This document shows, one piece after another, positions 6,456 through 14,288 of a stretch of 31,944 nucleotides of DNA (positions are counted from its first letter, which is position 1; each line of letters begins with the position of its first letter). This stretch comes from JAIVGV01 sp035295985 (GTDB taxonomy: Bacteria > Acidobacteriota > Blastocatellia > Pyrinomonadales > Pyrinomonadaceae), in NCBI GenBank assembly GCA_035295985.1, contig DATHBT010000353.1:1-31944 (forward strand). The letters are read 5' to 3'. Under the pieces are notes generated by a model. That model worked only from the letters and a program-made list of their open reading frames with translations, did not search any database and was not told the origin of the DNA. The translations under genes and the position numbers were made by a program.

Positions 6456-6983
6456 ATGACGACGGAAGAGTTGATTCAGGACAGGCCGCTCTCGTTCGAG
6501 CTGGAATACGCCGACGAGCGTGAGCAGGCCGCGCCCCGCGTCGTCGAGCACGAGGGGGCAGAGCAGCACGAGACCGAGGAGCACCGGACGAAGAAGGGCC
6601 AGATTCTCGCGCTCTACGAGGACGAGGGTGTGACCGACATCGCGCAGATTGTCCGCAGGGTCGGCGCGCGCCCGTCTTACGTCGCGCAGGTCTTGCAGCA
6701 GGCCGGGCACCTCACCGGCTACTTCGATCTCTACACGACGACGGCGCGCGAGCAGAACGTCTATACGCGCTTCTTCCGCAACGTCCTGTCGTTCAAGACG
6801 GTCGAGGCGGCCCGCGAGTCGGTGCAGAAGATCGACCGCCTCTACAACTACTTCGAGCGGCTCGGCGACCGCGCCGGGCAGCACCAGGCGATGGTCTTGG
6901 CGCTGACGGGCAAGAACCGCGCGCGCTGGTCGGGCAAGCAGGAGGAGGCGCAAATATTCAGTGAGTGGCTTGCGGCTCACTGA
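6456..6983 (+). CDS. Unknown protein with helix-turn-helix-like segment
   Basis: A 175-residue protein. ATG 6456 lies seven bases after AGGGGG; a TTG at 6450 is a less likely start. The N-terminal 45 residues are acidic. Residues about 46-85 (KKGQILALYEDEGVTDIAQI, then SYVAQVLQQAGHL) look like a helix-turn-helix of the type that reads tandem tracts or recruits to DNA. The rest is helical and contains many aromatic and charged residues. No family is recognised. It follows the SWIM-Rad52 gene in the same orientation, separated only by the word-repeat hairpin, so a shared function in DNA repair or replication is plausible but unproven. Confidence 0.7.
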   Translation: MTTEELIQDRPLSFELEYADEREQAAPRVVEHEGAEQHETEEHRTKKGQILALYEDEGVTDIAQIVRRVGARPSYVAQVLQQAGHLTGYFDLYTTTAREQNVYTRFFRNVLSFKTVEAARESVQKIDRLYNYFERLGDRAGQHQAMVLALTGKNRARWSGKQEEAQIFSEWLAAH

Positions 6984-7054
6984 GCAAGACGGGGGCAGGG
7001 CTTTACGGGAGGGTCACCCGTCGGCCCGAAACCCGGAGAACGAACAAGGGTGGG

Positions 7055-7091
7055 GAAAGGTGAGTTTCTCAGCAAGCGAGACTCACCTTTC
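7055..7091. terminator. Hairpin after the Rad52 operon
   Basis: GAAAGGTGAG (7055-7064) pairs with CTCACCTTTC (7082-7091); inner bases TCTC/GAGA extend the stem past a two-base bulge. It lies about 70 bases after the last gene of the operon. There is no U-run, so its strength is uncertain. Confidence 0.5.
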
Positions 7092-7153
7092 ATTTAACAA
7101 AGTTCACCGGAGCGGTCAGCGGGCATCACCAACTTAGCGATCTTTATCAGCAG

Positions 7154-7255
7154 CTTTTCACTCGTCATCAGTCTTTTCAGTTCCAGCTTTTCAGTTTCGG
7201 CTTTTCAGCTCTAACCCTCGCCCGAAGTTTTACCCTCGCACTCGATTACCCTCGC
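7154..7255. repeat. Spaced direct repeats in a 400-base gap
   Basis: The gap 6984-7387 has no convincing gene. Beyond the hairpin at 7055 it contains CTTTTCA four times (7154, 7173, 7187, 7201) and ACCCTCGC three times (7214, 7232, 7248). Spacing is 14-19 bases. The units are too short for a CRISPR array. They could be protein binding sites or worn word repeats. Confidence 0.6.
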
Positions 7256-7387
7256 AGTGGCCTGAGAATTTTTCAGGCCGTCTCTGAAGCCCTGTCGTTG
7301 AGCGTCCGCGCATCCGCGGCCCGTCGTCGTCCACCCGGAGGTCGGCGTCCGCCGGCGCACGGGCGATCTCAATCCCGGGAGAACGTC

Positions 7388-7774
7388 ATGAAAAAACTGT
7401 TCGCCACGTCCGTCGTCCTCTTCTTCCTTTGCGCCCCGCTCGTCTCGCGGCAGGCGATGAAGGGAGGCGGGAAGAAGCAGTTCGCCTACGTGCTGAGGCT
7501 CACCCCCCGGCTCAGGGATGAGAAGAACTGGACCGAAGCCGACAACGCCGCGGTCGGCCGCCACTTCCGCCGCCTGCAACGACTGCACGGCGAAGGCAAA
7601 GTGGTTCTGGCCGGGAAGACTTTGGACGACGCGGACGAGGGCCAGTTCGGCGTGGTGATCCTGGAAGTAAGCTCCGAGGAGGAGGCGCGAAAGATCATGG
7701 AGGGGGACGACGCCGTGCGTGAGGAGATCATGACGGCCCGGCTCTTCCCTTTCCGCGTCGCACTCATCAGGTAG
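7388..7774 (+). CDS. YciI-like protein with signal peptide
   Basis: A 128-residue protein. The start ATG 7388 follows GGAG at good distance and opens a signal peptide (MKKLFATSVVLFFLCAPLVS). The remainder fits the YciI/YCII ferredoxin-like fold: a strand FAYVLRL, the segment GKVVLAGKT, then FGVVILEVSSEEEARKIM and a final pair of strands. YciI proteins are mostly cytoplasmic and of unclear function, so an exported one is unusual. It precedes four VOC proteins, also small alpha/beta barrels, but is 111 bases away from the first. Confidence 0.75.
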   Translation: MKKLFATSVVLFFLCAPLVSRQAMKGGGKKQFAYVLRLTPRLRDEKNWTEADNAAVGRHFRRLQRLHGEGKVVLAGKTLDDADEGQFGVVILEVSSEEEARKIMEGDDAVREEIMTARLFPFRVALIR

Positions 7775-7885
7775 GCGGACAGCGGGCGCGCGGCGGGGCT
7801 TAACAGTTTTCGACCTGAATTTCGGCGGAGCCTTGAATCTTCTAAAGACTTTCTAAAACAGAAGACGGAAGGGAGGACAGTTGAG

Positions 7886-8278
7886 ATGTCTGAGCACGGA
7901 ATGCCCGCGAACGGCGAGTTCTGCTGGAACGAACTGGCGACGGCGGACGCCGAGGCGGCGAAGAAGTTTTACGCCGGGCTGTTCGGCTGGGAGTACAAGA
8001 CCGGCGACGTGGAGGGCGTCGCCTACAACGAGATCGTGGTGAACGGACGCCCCATCGGCGGCATACACCAGATGGGCGCGGAGTTCGGCACTGCCCCCCC
8101 GCACTGGATGGGCTACGTGGCCGTGGGCGACGTTGACGCTTCGGCCAGGATGGTCGAGGAGCTAGGCGGAAAGGTTTGCGTCCCGCCGACCGACATCCCC
8201 AAGGTCGGCCGCTTCTGCGTCATCAACGATCCGACGGGCGCGACCATGTCGCTCATCACGCTGTCACCCCACGAGTGA
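7886..8278 (+). CDS. VOC family protein 1 (glyoxalase fold)
   Basis: A 130-residue protein. The start follows GGGAGGAC about 10 bases upstream. WNELATADAEAAKKFYAGLF is the typical first motif of vicinal oxygen chelate (VOC) proteins, and the late INDPTGATMSLITL is the typical last one. It is one VOC domain made of two babbb units, as in glyoxalase I and bleomycin-resistance proteins. The substrate cannot be read from sequence. It ends 37 bases before the second VOC gene and belongs to a run of four same-strand VOC genes. Confidence 0.85.
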   Translation: MSEHGMPANGEFCWNELATADAEAAKKFYAGLFGWEYKTGDVEGVAYNEIVVNGRPIGGIHQMGAEFGTAPPHWMGYVAVGDVDASARMVEELGGKVCVPPTDIPKVGRFCVINDPTGATMSLITLSPHE

Positions 8279-8315
8279 TCCACGAAACGCACACGCGAAG
8301 AGAGGAGAGAGGACG

Positions 8316-8684
8316 ATGCCGAGAGTTGTTCATTTCGAGATCGGGGCGGACGACCCCGGGCGCGCTGTCAAGTTCTACGAAGAGGTGTTCGGCTGGACGA
8401 CGCAGACGTGGGACGGGCCGCAGGAATACTGGGTGCTGACGACCGGCCCGGACTCGCAGCCCGGAATCAACGGCGGCATGATGCGCCGCGACCCGCGCTT
8501 CCCCGCCGTCGTCAACACCATCGACGTGCCCGACGTTGATGCCTACTGCGAGCGCGTCCAGTCCGGCGGCGGGCGCGTAACGCACCCGAAGTCGGGCGTG
8601 CCCGGCGTCGGCTGGGTGGCCTACTGCGAGGACACCGAGGGCAACACGTTCGGGATCATCCAGTTCGACCGCGAGGCGAAGTAG
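8316..8684 (+). CDS. VOC family protein 2 (glyoxalase fold)
   Basis: A 122-residue single VOC domain. VVHFEIGADDPGRAVKFYEEVFGW at the N-terminus and EDTEGNTFGIIQFD at the C-terminus are the standard fold landmarks. It has an AGAGGAGAGAGG ribosome site close upstream. Its closest relative in the window is VOC 1, with which it shares the KFY..(L/V)FGW core, so the two may be a tandem duplication. The substrate is unknown. It ends 21 bases before VOC 3. Confidence 0.85.
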   Translation: MPRVVHFEIGADDPGRAVKFYEEVFGWTTQTWDGPQEYWVLTTGPDSQPGINGGMMRRDPRFPAVVNTIDVPDVDAYCERVQSGGGRVTHPKSGVPGVGWVAYCEDTEGNTFGIIQFDREAK

Positions 8685-8705
8685 GCCGAGGCGAGGAGGC
8701 GCGTG

Positions 8706-9143
8706 ATGAGTGACAGGACGCAGAGGGTCGTGCCGGCCCTCTCTTACGAGGACGGCCTGGCCGCCTTGGAATGGCTCGCGCGCGCCTTCGGCCTGCGCGA
8801 GCGCGCGGAGGAGCGCCACCTGTGGGAGGACGGCAGGCTCGCGCACGCCGAGGTAGAGACCGAGGGCGGCGACGTGATCGCGCTCGCCACGCCGACGCCC
8901 GACTACGAAGGCCCGCGCCGCCACCGCGAGCACTGCGAGCCTGCGCGCCGCTGGTCTTCAGTCCCTTACGTGATTGACGGCCTGCTCGTTTACGTGGATG
9001 ACGTGGAGGCGCACTACGAGCGCGCGCGGCGCGAGGGCGCGACCATCCTCTCCGAGCTTGAGGACGGGCCGCCCGCGCGCCGCTACCGCGCCGAAGACCT
9101 CGAAGGCCACCGCTGGATGTTCATGCAGCGCGGCGGCGCTTGA
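8706..9143 (+). CDS. VOC family protein 3 (PhnB/glyoxalase-like)
   Basis: A 145-residue protein. ATG 8706 is preferred over GTG 8703 because GAGGAGG lies six bases before it. The opening VPALSYEDGLAALEWLARAFG is the PhnB-like form of the VOC fold, and the end (ARRYRAEDLEGHRWMFMQ) matches that subgroup. It is more diverged from VOC 1 and 2 than those are from each other. The function is unknown. Confidence 0.8.
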   Translation: MSDRTQRVVPALSYEDGLAALEWLARAFGLRERAEERHLWEDGRLAHAEVETEGGDVIALATPTPDYEGPRRHREHCEPARRWSSVPYVIDGLLVYVDDVEAHYERARREGATILSELEDGPPARRYRAEDLEGHRWMFMQRGGA

Positions 9144-9303
9144 CGCTCTCGCGGCCCGGGCCGCCGAGCCGGGGCTTTCCCCAACGAAAGCGTGCCGCCC
9201 GGTCGGGCGACTGCCGCGGCTTGGCGGCCCGCTAAAGTGTTCTCCGATCTCAACCCAAAGTTGGGCGGCTAGGCAACAACGATTCGCGCAAATGGAGGCA
9301 GAG

Positions 9304-9708
9304 ATGGCGGAAATTACCGGAATCGGCGGCGTCTTCTTCAAAAGCAGAAACGACAGCGCCGCGCTCGCGGCTTGGTATCAGAAGCACTTGGGTATGCCGC
9401 TAGAGAGCTTCGGCGGCGCCGTCCTGAGGTGGCCCGATGACAGGGCCGAGGACAAGGGCCTCACCGTCTGGCACGTCGCGGAAAAAGAGAGCCAGTGGTT
9501 CAGCCCCAGCGACTCCCCTTTCATGATCAACTACCGGGTTGACAACCTTGACGAGATGATCGCGCAGCTCCGCGCGGGCGGTGTCGAGGTCGTCGGCGGC
9601 CCCGAATCGCATGAGAACGGGAAGTTCGCGTGGATCATGGACCCGGAGGGGAACAAGGTGGAATTGTGGGAGCCGATGATCTGGGACGAGAAGAACAAGC
9701 GCGCCTGA
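9304..9708 (+). CDS. VOC family protein 4 (glyoxalase fold)
   Basis: A 134-residue protein. ATG 9304 has GGAGG five bases upstream; an ATG at 9292 would add four residues but lies before that site. AALAAWYQKHLGMPLE and the final DPEGNKVELWEP are classical VOC motifs, the latter containing the usual metal-ligand glutamate. A 160-base gap separates it from VOC 3, so it may have its own promoter. The substrate is unknown. Confidence 0.85.
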   Translation: MAEITGIGGVFFKSRNDSAALAAWYQKHLGMPLESFGGAVLRWPDDRAEDKGLTVWHVAEKESQWFSPSDSPFMINYRVDNLDEMIAQLRAGGVEVVGGPESHENGKFAWIMDPEGNKVELWEPMIWDEKNKRA

Positions 9709-9744
9709 AGTTCTCGTCGGAACCGCCCAACGGCATGCACCAGA

Positions 9745-9783
9745 CGCCCCACACCACGTCTCTCATGCGGCTCGTGTGGGGCG
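9745..9783. terminator. Hairpin after the VOC cluster
   Basis: CGCCCCACAC (9745-9754) pairs perfectly with GTGTGGGGCG (9774-9783), 37 bases after the VOC 4 stop. No U-run follows, so a terminator role is a guess from position. Confidence 0.45.
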
Positions 9784-9840
9784 CGGGTGATGCCCGGCGT
9801 TCCACGGCCCTAAACCTGAAACTCGAAGGAGGCGAATTTT

Positions 9841-10299
9841 ATGGCGAGAAGCATTCTGGCCGTCGTCGCCGGCTACGCGACGCTGGCACTGGTGATCTTC
9901 GTGACCTTCACGGCGCTCTACCTCGTGCTCGGCGCGGACAGATCGTTCGAGCCGGCCTCTTACGACGCCTCGACGCTCTGGGTGGTGACGAGTTTTCCGC
10001 TGGGCGTGGCGGCGTCCGTCGCCGCGGGCTACGTGTGCGCCTCAATCGCGCGGGCCGTGCGCGCGCCGCAGGTGCTCGCCGGCGTGGTGCTCGTCCTCGG
10101 CCTGCTCTTCGCCATCCCCGTGCTGCGCGCGGCCGACGCCCCCTCGCCCGCGCGCGCCGGCGACGTGTCGAACATGGAGGCGATGCAGGGGGCGCGCCAG
10201 CCCAAGTGGGTCGCGCTCGTCAACCCGTTCATCGGCGCGGTCGGCGTGCTCGCCGGCGCGGGGCTGCGGCGGCGGCGCAAGGGCGGCGCACGCGACTGA
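9841..10299 (+). CDS. Small membrane protein of unknown function
   Basis: A 152-residue protein with GGAGG upstream of ATG 9841. There are four likely membrane segments: about 5-30 (ILAVVAGYATLALVIFVTF), 45-68, 75-95 and 128-143. The loop before the last (about 97-125) is polar. The end is a run of arginines and lysines, suggesting a cytoplasmic C-terminus. No family motif is recognised. It stands alone between the VOC cluster and the isochorismatase gene. Confidence 0.7.
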   Translation: MARSILAVVAGYATLALVIFVTFTALYLVLGADRSFEPASYDASTLWVVTSFPLGVAASVAAGYVCASIARAVRAPQVLAGVVLVLGLLFAIPVLRAADAPSPARAGDVSNMEAMQGARQPKWVALVNPFIGAVGVLAGAGLRRRRKGGARD

Positions 10300-10335
10300 A
10301 GGGGCGGCCGGGGTCAAAGAACGCGATTCAACAAC

Positions 10336-10394
10336 TTCGCGCCTTTGCGTAAGAGTTTTCTTCGTCGAGAAAGAAGCTCACGCAAAGGCGCGAA
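10336..10394. repeat. Word-repeat hairpin, CTTTGCG family
   Basis: TTCGCGCCTTTGCGT (10336-10350) is repeated as its perfect reverse complement at 10380-10394, followed by an extra GGCGCGAAG copy. It lies between the membrane protein and the isochorismatase gene. Similar words occur between genes in many environmental bacteria, from memory. Confidence 0.8.
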
Positions 10395-10543
10395 GGCGCG
10401 AAGGGGAAACGTGGCGCGGGCGGCGCGCTCTCTTCAGTTACCTCCCCTCTTCCGCAGCCTCACGTCTTTCCGGTTGCCTTTTCAGTCGCCGCGGATCATC
10501 ATTGCGTCAGAAATTTCATCCGACGAACGAGGGGACGCGAGCG

Positions 10544-11206
10544 ATGCCCGCGAAGAACGAAGACCTGCACGGCAACGTGCCGGACAAGGCCGAGGTCGCC
10601 CTGCTGCTCATCGACGTGATCAACGATCTCGAATTCGACAGCGGCCCCCGACTGCTCGAACGCGCGCTGCCGATGGCCGAGCGTCTGAGCGCGCTCAAGC
10701 GGCGCGCCAAGGAAGCTGAAATCCCCGTCGTCTATGTGAACGACAACTTCGGCCGCTGGCAGTCGGACTTCAAAAAACTCTTGCAGCACTGCGTGGCCGA
10801 GGGCGTGACGGGCCGTCCCCTCGCCCAACTGCTGCGCCCCGAAGACGACGACTACTTCGTCTTAAAACCCAAGCACTCCGGCTTCTTCTCCACGACGCTC
10901 GACATCCTGCTCGACTACCTCCAGGTCAAGACCCTTGTGCTCACGGGCCTCACCGGCGACATCTGCGTGCTTTTCACCGCCTCGGACGCCTACATGCGCG
11001 ACTTCCACCTCTTCGTCCCCGAAGACTGCGTCGCCTCGGCCGACCCCCGCGAGAACGAGCACGCGCTCGAACACATGCGCCGCGTGCTTAAGGCCGACAC
11101 GCGCCCCTCCGCGGAGATCGACTTCGAGGAGTTGAAGCGTCTAGCGCGAGAGAATCCTGACGCGAAGCCGCAGCCGCAGGCGCAGCAGTTCGCCCGCGAA
11201 GCATGA
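10544..11206 (+). CDS. Isochorismatase-family cysteine hydrolase
   Basis: A 220-residue protein. The triad of the family is visible: D24 in LLIDVINDL, K108 in VLKPKHSGF and C141 in TGLTGDICVLFT. Family members hydrolyse amides or enol ethers (nicotinamidase, ureidoacrylate or isochorismate hydrolases); the substrate here is not evident. The tail after about residue 185 is charged and proline/glutamine-rich. ATG 10544 follows GAGGGGACG. The downstream nadC at 30242 does not by itself make this a nicotinamidase, since they are 19 kb apart. Confidence 0.85.
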   Translation: MPAKNEDLHGNVPDKAEVALLLIDVINDLEFDSGPRLLERALPMAERLSALKRRAKEAEIPVVYVNDNFGRWQSDFKKLLQHCVAEGVTGRPLAQLLRPEDDDYFVLKPKHSGFFSTTLDILLDYLQVKTLVLTGLTGDICVLFTASDAYMRDFHLFVPEDCVASADPRENEHALEHMRRVLKADTRPSAEIDFEELKRLARENPDAKPQPQAQQFAREA

Positions 11207-11238
11207 GAGGCCGCCGTCTCGACTGACGGCGGCCTCTC
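11205..11238. terminator. Strong hairpin between convergent genes
   Basis: GAGAGGCCGCCGTC (11205-11218) pairs perfectly over 14 bp with 11225-11238; the loop is six bases. It overlaps the isochorismatase stop codon and lies 22 bases from the S41 stop on the other strand. Only a short T-run follows (AGTTTC). A shared two-way terminator is likely. Confidence 0.7.
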
Positions 11239-11259
11239 AGTTTCGGCAAGACGTGTCGA

Positions 11260-13005
11260 TTACTCGTCGAAGGTCTTCGACTGCGGGTTGCGACCGCGCT
11301 GGGCGGCCAGCGCCAGCTCGCGCGCGCGGGGCAGCACCTCGATGGCCTTCGCCACCTGCGGGTCGTCGGCGACGAGCGCCTGCGAGGCGGTGACCGTGCC
11401 GTAAGCGGCCGAGGCAATGTCGTAGCGCATCTGGCGGGCGACGAAGTCGCGCGAGCGGTCGAGCTGTGCCTCGGTCAGACCCTTGTAAGTCTCGTCGCCG
11501 AGCGTGAACGTCTTGAACGCCTTGAAGAGGTTGTCCGTGACGAGGTACTCGTCCGACTTCAGATCGCGCGCGAACTCGATGGGGCGGCCCACCTTGTAGT
11601 TCTCGAAGCCGCGGACGCGGCCGTTCACCAGCTCGCGCGTGAAGGCGAAGATGGGATCGACGAGCCGCTGGTGCGCCACCGAGACGGTGCGCGGCTTGAT
11701 GTTCTCGTCCGGCGCGATGCCGCCGCCGCCGTAAACCTTGCGGCCCGTGTCGGTCAGGCTCTCCGGCCCGGTCGGCGTCGGCCGCGGCCTGGCCGCGCCC
11801 GCGCCGCCCTCGTCCTGCCCGATGCCGCCGCGCGTGTAGTAGTCGTAGAGGCCCTCGCTCGCGTAGTCGCGCTGGATGAGCCGGCCCGAAGGCGTGTAGT
11901 ACTTCGTCGAGGTGAGCGTCAACGCCGTGCCGTACTCCAGCGGGATGATCGACTGGACTAACCCCTTGCCGAAGGTGGTCTCGCCGATGACGAGCCCGCG
12001 GTCGTGATCCTGTAAAGCGCCGGCGACGATCTCGGAGGCCGAGGCAGAGTTGCGGTTGACCAGGACGACAATCGGGATCGTGTCGGGCCTCGCGTTCTGC
12101 GACTCGTAGGTGCGGTTGACGCCCTCGACCCGGCCCTTCTGCGAAAGGATGACCTGCCCGCGCGGGAGGAACTGCGAGGCGACCTTGACGGCCTGATCGA
12201 GCAGCCCGCCGGGGTTGTTGCGCAGGTCGAGGACGAGCTGCGTCATGCCCTGCCTGCGCAGCTCTTCGAGCGCCTGGACGAACTCGTCTGCCGTCGTGCG
12301 GTTAAAGCCCCGCTGCATGTCCACGTAGCCGACGCCGGGGCGGATCATGTAGGCGTCCTGCACGGTCGGCTGCGGGACGGCCGTCCGCGTGATCTCGACC
12401 GTCTCGCGCGCCAAGGTCGCCGCCTTCTCGACCGTGACCCGGACGCTCGTGCCCTTCGGCCCGCGCAGGTTGTCGCGCACCTCGGCCGAGTTCTTGCCGA
12501 TCATCGACTTGCCGTCAACCTCGACGATGCGGTCGCCGAAGCGCAGGCCCGCCTTGAAGGCCGGCGCGTTCTCGAAGGTGGCGATGATGTAGGTTCCGGT
12601 CTCGCCCTTCACGCGGCGGTCGATGATCGACGCGCCGATGCCATAGTACTCCGAGCGCCAGTCGGCCTGAAGCTCCTCGAACTCCTTCGCGTCGTAGAAA
12701 TTCGAGTGGGGGTCGAGCGAGCGGAGCATGCCGATGATCGACGACTTGAAGACCGAGTTGTAGTCGAGCTTCACGCCGTCAACGTAGTTCTCCTGAATGA
12801 TCGAGAGGGCCTCGGAGAAGTCCTCTTCGAGCGCGGCGGTCGTCGCGGCCGAGGGGCGCAGGCGCTCGCGGGCCGGGCCGCGGCCGGGCGTCGAACGGCG
12901 CGCGTCGCCGCGCGGGCTGCCCGGCTGCTGGGCGAAGGCCAGGGATGAGAGCACGAGGATGAAAGAGAGCGGGGCGGCGGCGAGGCGGGGAAGTCTGTTT
13001 TTCAC
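11260..13005 (-). CDS. S41 family C-terminal processing peptidase
   Basis: A 581-residue protein from GTG 13005, which opens a signal peptide ending at AFAQQ. The open frame continues upstream to 14298, but that part lies antisense to two real genes. A PDZ domain spans about 118-205 and the S41 domain about 220-380. The catalytic dyad is S322 (SASASEI) and K347 (TFGKG), by alignment to the Prc/CtpA motif. A C-terminal extension of about 190 residues follows. Such peptidases trim or degrade periplasmic proteins. The gene converges on the isochorismatase gene across a hairpin. Confidence 0.9.
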   Translation of the reverse strand: MKNRLPRLAAAPLSFILVLSSLAFAQQPGSPRGDARRSTPGRGPARERLRPSAATTAALEEDFSEALSIIQENYVDGVKLDYNSVFKSSIIGMLRSLDPHSNFYDAKEFEELQADWRSEYYGIGASIIDRRVKGETGTYIIATFENAPAFKAGLRFGDRIVEVDGKSMIGKNSAEVRDNLRGPKGTSVRVTVEKAATLARETVEITRTAVPQPTVQDAYMIRPGVGYVDMQRGFNRTTADEFVQALEELRRQGMTQLVLDLRNNPGGLLDQAVKVASQFLPRGQVILSQKGRVEGVNRTYESQNARPDTIPIVVLVNRNSASASEIVAGALQDHDRGLVIGETTFGKGLVQSIIPLEYGTALTLTSTKYYTPSGRLIQRDYASEGLYDYYTRGGIGQDEGGAGAARPRPTPTGPESLTDTGRKVYGGGGIAPDENIKPRTVSVAHQRLVDPIFAFTRELVNGRVRGFENYKVGRPIEFARDLKSDEYLVTDNLFKAFKTFTLGDETYKGLTEAQLDRSRDFVARQMRYDIASAAYGTVTASQALVADDPQVAKAIEVLPRARELALAAQRGRNPQSKTFDE

Positions 13006-13140
13006 TGCGTTAGGAACCCTTTCGTCGAGCCTTATACGTTCGACAGCCCCCGGCGGTTCCGGGGGCAGTTTTCGTATGGTACATGGATGAGCGAAACGGC
13101 GGCAAGGTTGCGCCACGGAGAGCGCGCATTCCCCCGAAGT

Positions 13141-13170
13141 TTGTGCCTTCCGCGCCGGATAAACTAAAAT
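13141..13170 (+). promoter_or_regulatory. Candidate promoter for the RHH-TonB-M16 operon
   Basis: TTGTGC (13141-13146) and TAAAAT (13165-13170) are 18 bases apart. The -10 matches five of six consensus bases and the -35 three. It lies 136 bases before the first gene of a four-gene run with short spacing. Confidence 0.4.
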
Positions 13171-13305
13171 ACCCGCAGCCGTTTTTATCTCCCCAGTTAG
13201 AACGGAAGCCGCGCCGCGTACGTGCGCGCGGACTCCGGCGTAAAGAGCGCAAAGCCCCGCGGCGGCCCCGGCCGGTCGTTGCGGGCGAAGGAGTGAACCG
13301 AGACG

Positions 13306-13752
13306 ATGAGCAACCCTTACGATCCTACGAACCCGCCGCGGCAGCCGTCGCCCTACCAGCCGGAGGTCGAAGACCCGATTGACGATCTGATGCTCCACGA
13401 GGACGAGATGGGCGGCTCCGAGCGCGTCCACTCCTCGGTGCGCGACATCGCCTCGCGCATCCCCGAATCGCTCTCCTCCATCGGGCGCGACATCAGCCGA
13501 ACCATCGAGCGCGCCATCTCCGCGAAGGACGACTACGTCGTGGCCGTCAAGGTCTCGCACGAGGCGCAGGAGCGGCTCGAACAGCTCGTGCAGGCGGGCG
13601 TCTTCCGCAGCCGGGCGGAGGCCGCGGCCTTCCTCATCGACGAGGGCATCAAGGCGCAGTCGCCGCTCTTCGAGCGCGTGCAGCAGAAGCTCTCCGAGAT
13701 CGAGCGGCTGCGGGCGGAGCTTCGCGGCATGATCAACACGCCGCAGAGCTGA
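13306..13752 (+). CDS. Ribbon-helix-helix-like protein of unknown function
   Basis: A 148-residue protein. The first 40 residues are proline-rich and acidic. Residues about 75-112 (YVVAVKVSHEAQERLEQLVQ, then SRAEAAAFLIDEGI) have the strand-helix-helix pattern of CopG/Arc-type DNA-binding proteins. A helix rich in E and L follows (SEIERLRAELRG). It may be a transcription factor, perhaps acting on this operon, but the fold call rests on pattern only. It starts the run RHH-TonB-M16-M16, with 15 bases before the next gene. Confidence 0.6.
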   Translation: MSNPYDPTNPPRQPSPYQPEVEDPIDDLMLHEDEMGGSERVHSSVRDIASRIPESLSSIGRDISRTIERAISAKDDYVVAVKVSHEAQERLEQLVQAGVFRSRAEAAAFLIDEGIKAQSPLFERVQQKLSEIERLRAELRGMINTPQS

Positions 13753-13767
13753 CCGGGGAAGCAAGCC

Positions 13768-14268
13768 GTGAGACTTCTCCTCGCAACAGCAATCGCGCTC
13801 GCGTGCGCCGCGGCGGCAGCCGCGCAGTCGGGCCGCGTCAAGCGCGCCGAGCCGGCCGCGACGCCGACGCCCGAACAGCAGCGCGAAGCCGCGCAGCAGA
13901 AGGGCGGCGGGCACGCGGTCACGGGCGATGACGGCACGGACGAGGACGCCGGGCCGGAGCGCGACGAGGCGGGCAACCGCGTCTATCTGGCCCGGCAGGT
14001 TGATCGCAAAGCCCGCCTGCTCTCGCGCCCCGCGCCGGCCTACCCGCGCCGCGCCCGCCGCGGCGACGTACAGGGCACGGTCGTCTTGCGCGTGGTGCTG
14101 GCCGCGTCGGGCAAGGTCGAGAAGATCACCGTGCTCAAAGGTCTCCCCGGCGGCGTGACGGAGGAGGCGATCAAGGCCGCGCGCCAGATCAAGTTCGTGC
14201 CGGCCGAGCGAGACGGGCGGCCCGTCTCGCAGTCGGCCATCGTCGAATACAACTTCAACCTGTACTGA
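13768..14268 (+). CDS. TonB C-terminal domain protein
   Basis: A 166-residue protein from GTG 13768 with GGGGAAGC upstream. The signal peptide is RLLLATAIALACAAAAAAQS. Residues about 80-165 form the TonB C-terminal fold: PAYPRRARRGDVQGTVVLRV, then VLKGLPGGVTEEAIKAARQI and the last strand SAIVEYNFNL. There is no TonB membrane anchor and no long Pro-rich span, so a classical energy transducer role is unlikely; short secreted forms are common in Acidobacteriota. It is followed by the M16 genes after 20 bases. Confidence 0.85.
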   Translation: MRLLLATAIALACAAAAAAQSGRVKRAEPAATPTPEQQREAAQQKGGGHAVTGDDGTDEDAGPERDEAGNRVYLARQVDRKARLLSRPAPAYPRRARRGDVQGTVVLRVVLAASGKVEKITVLKGLPGGVTEEAIKAARQIKFVPAERDGRPVSQSAIVEYNFNLY

Positions 14269-14288
14269 GTAGAGCGAGAGGTCAACGC

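Noticed and set aside
7154..7255. CRISPR array
   Set aside because: Repeat units are 7-8 bases with 6-11 base gaps, far too short, and no cas gene is near.
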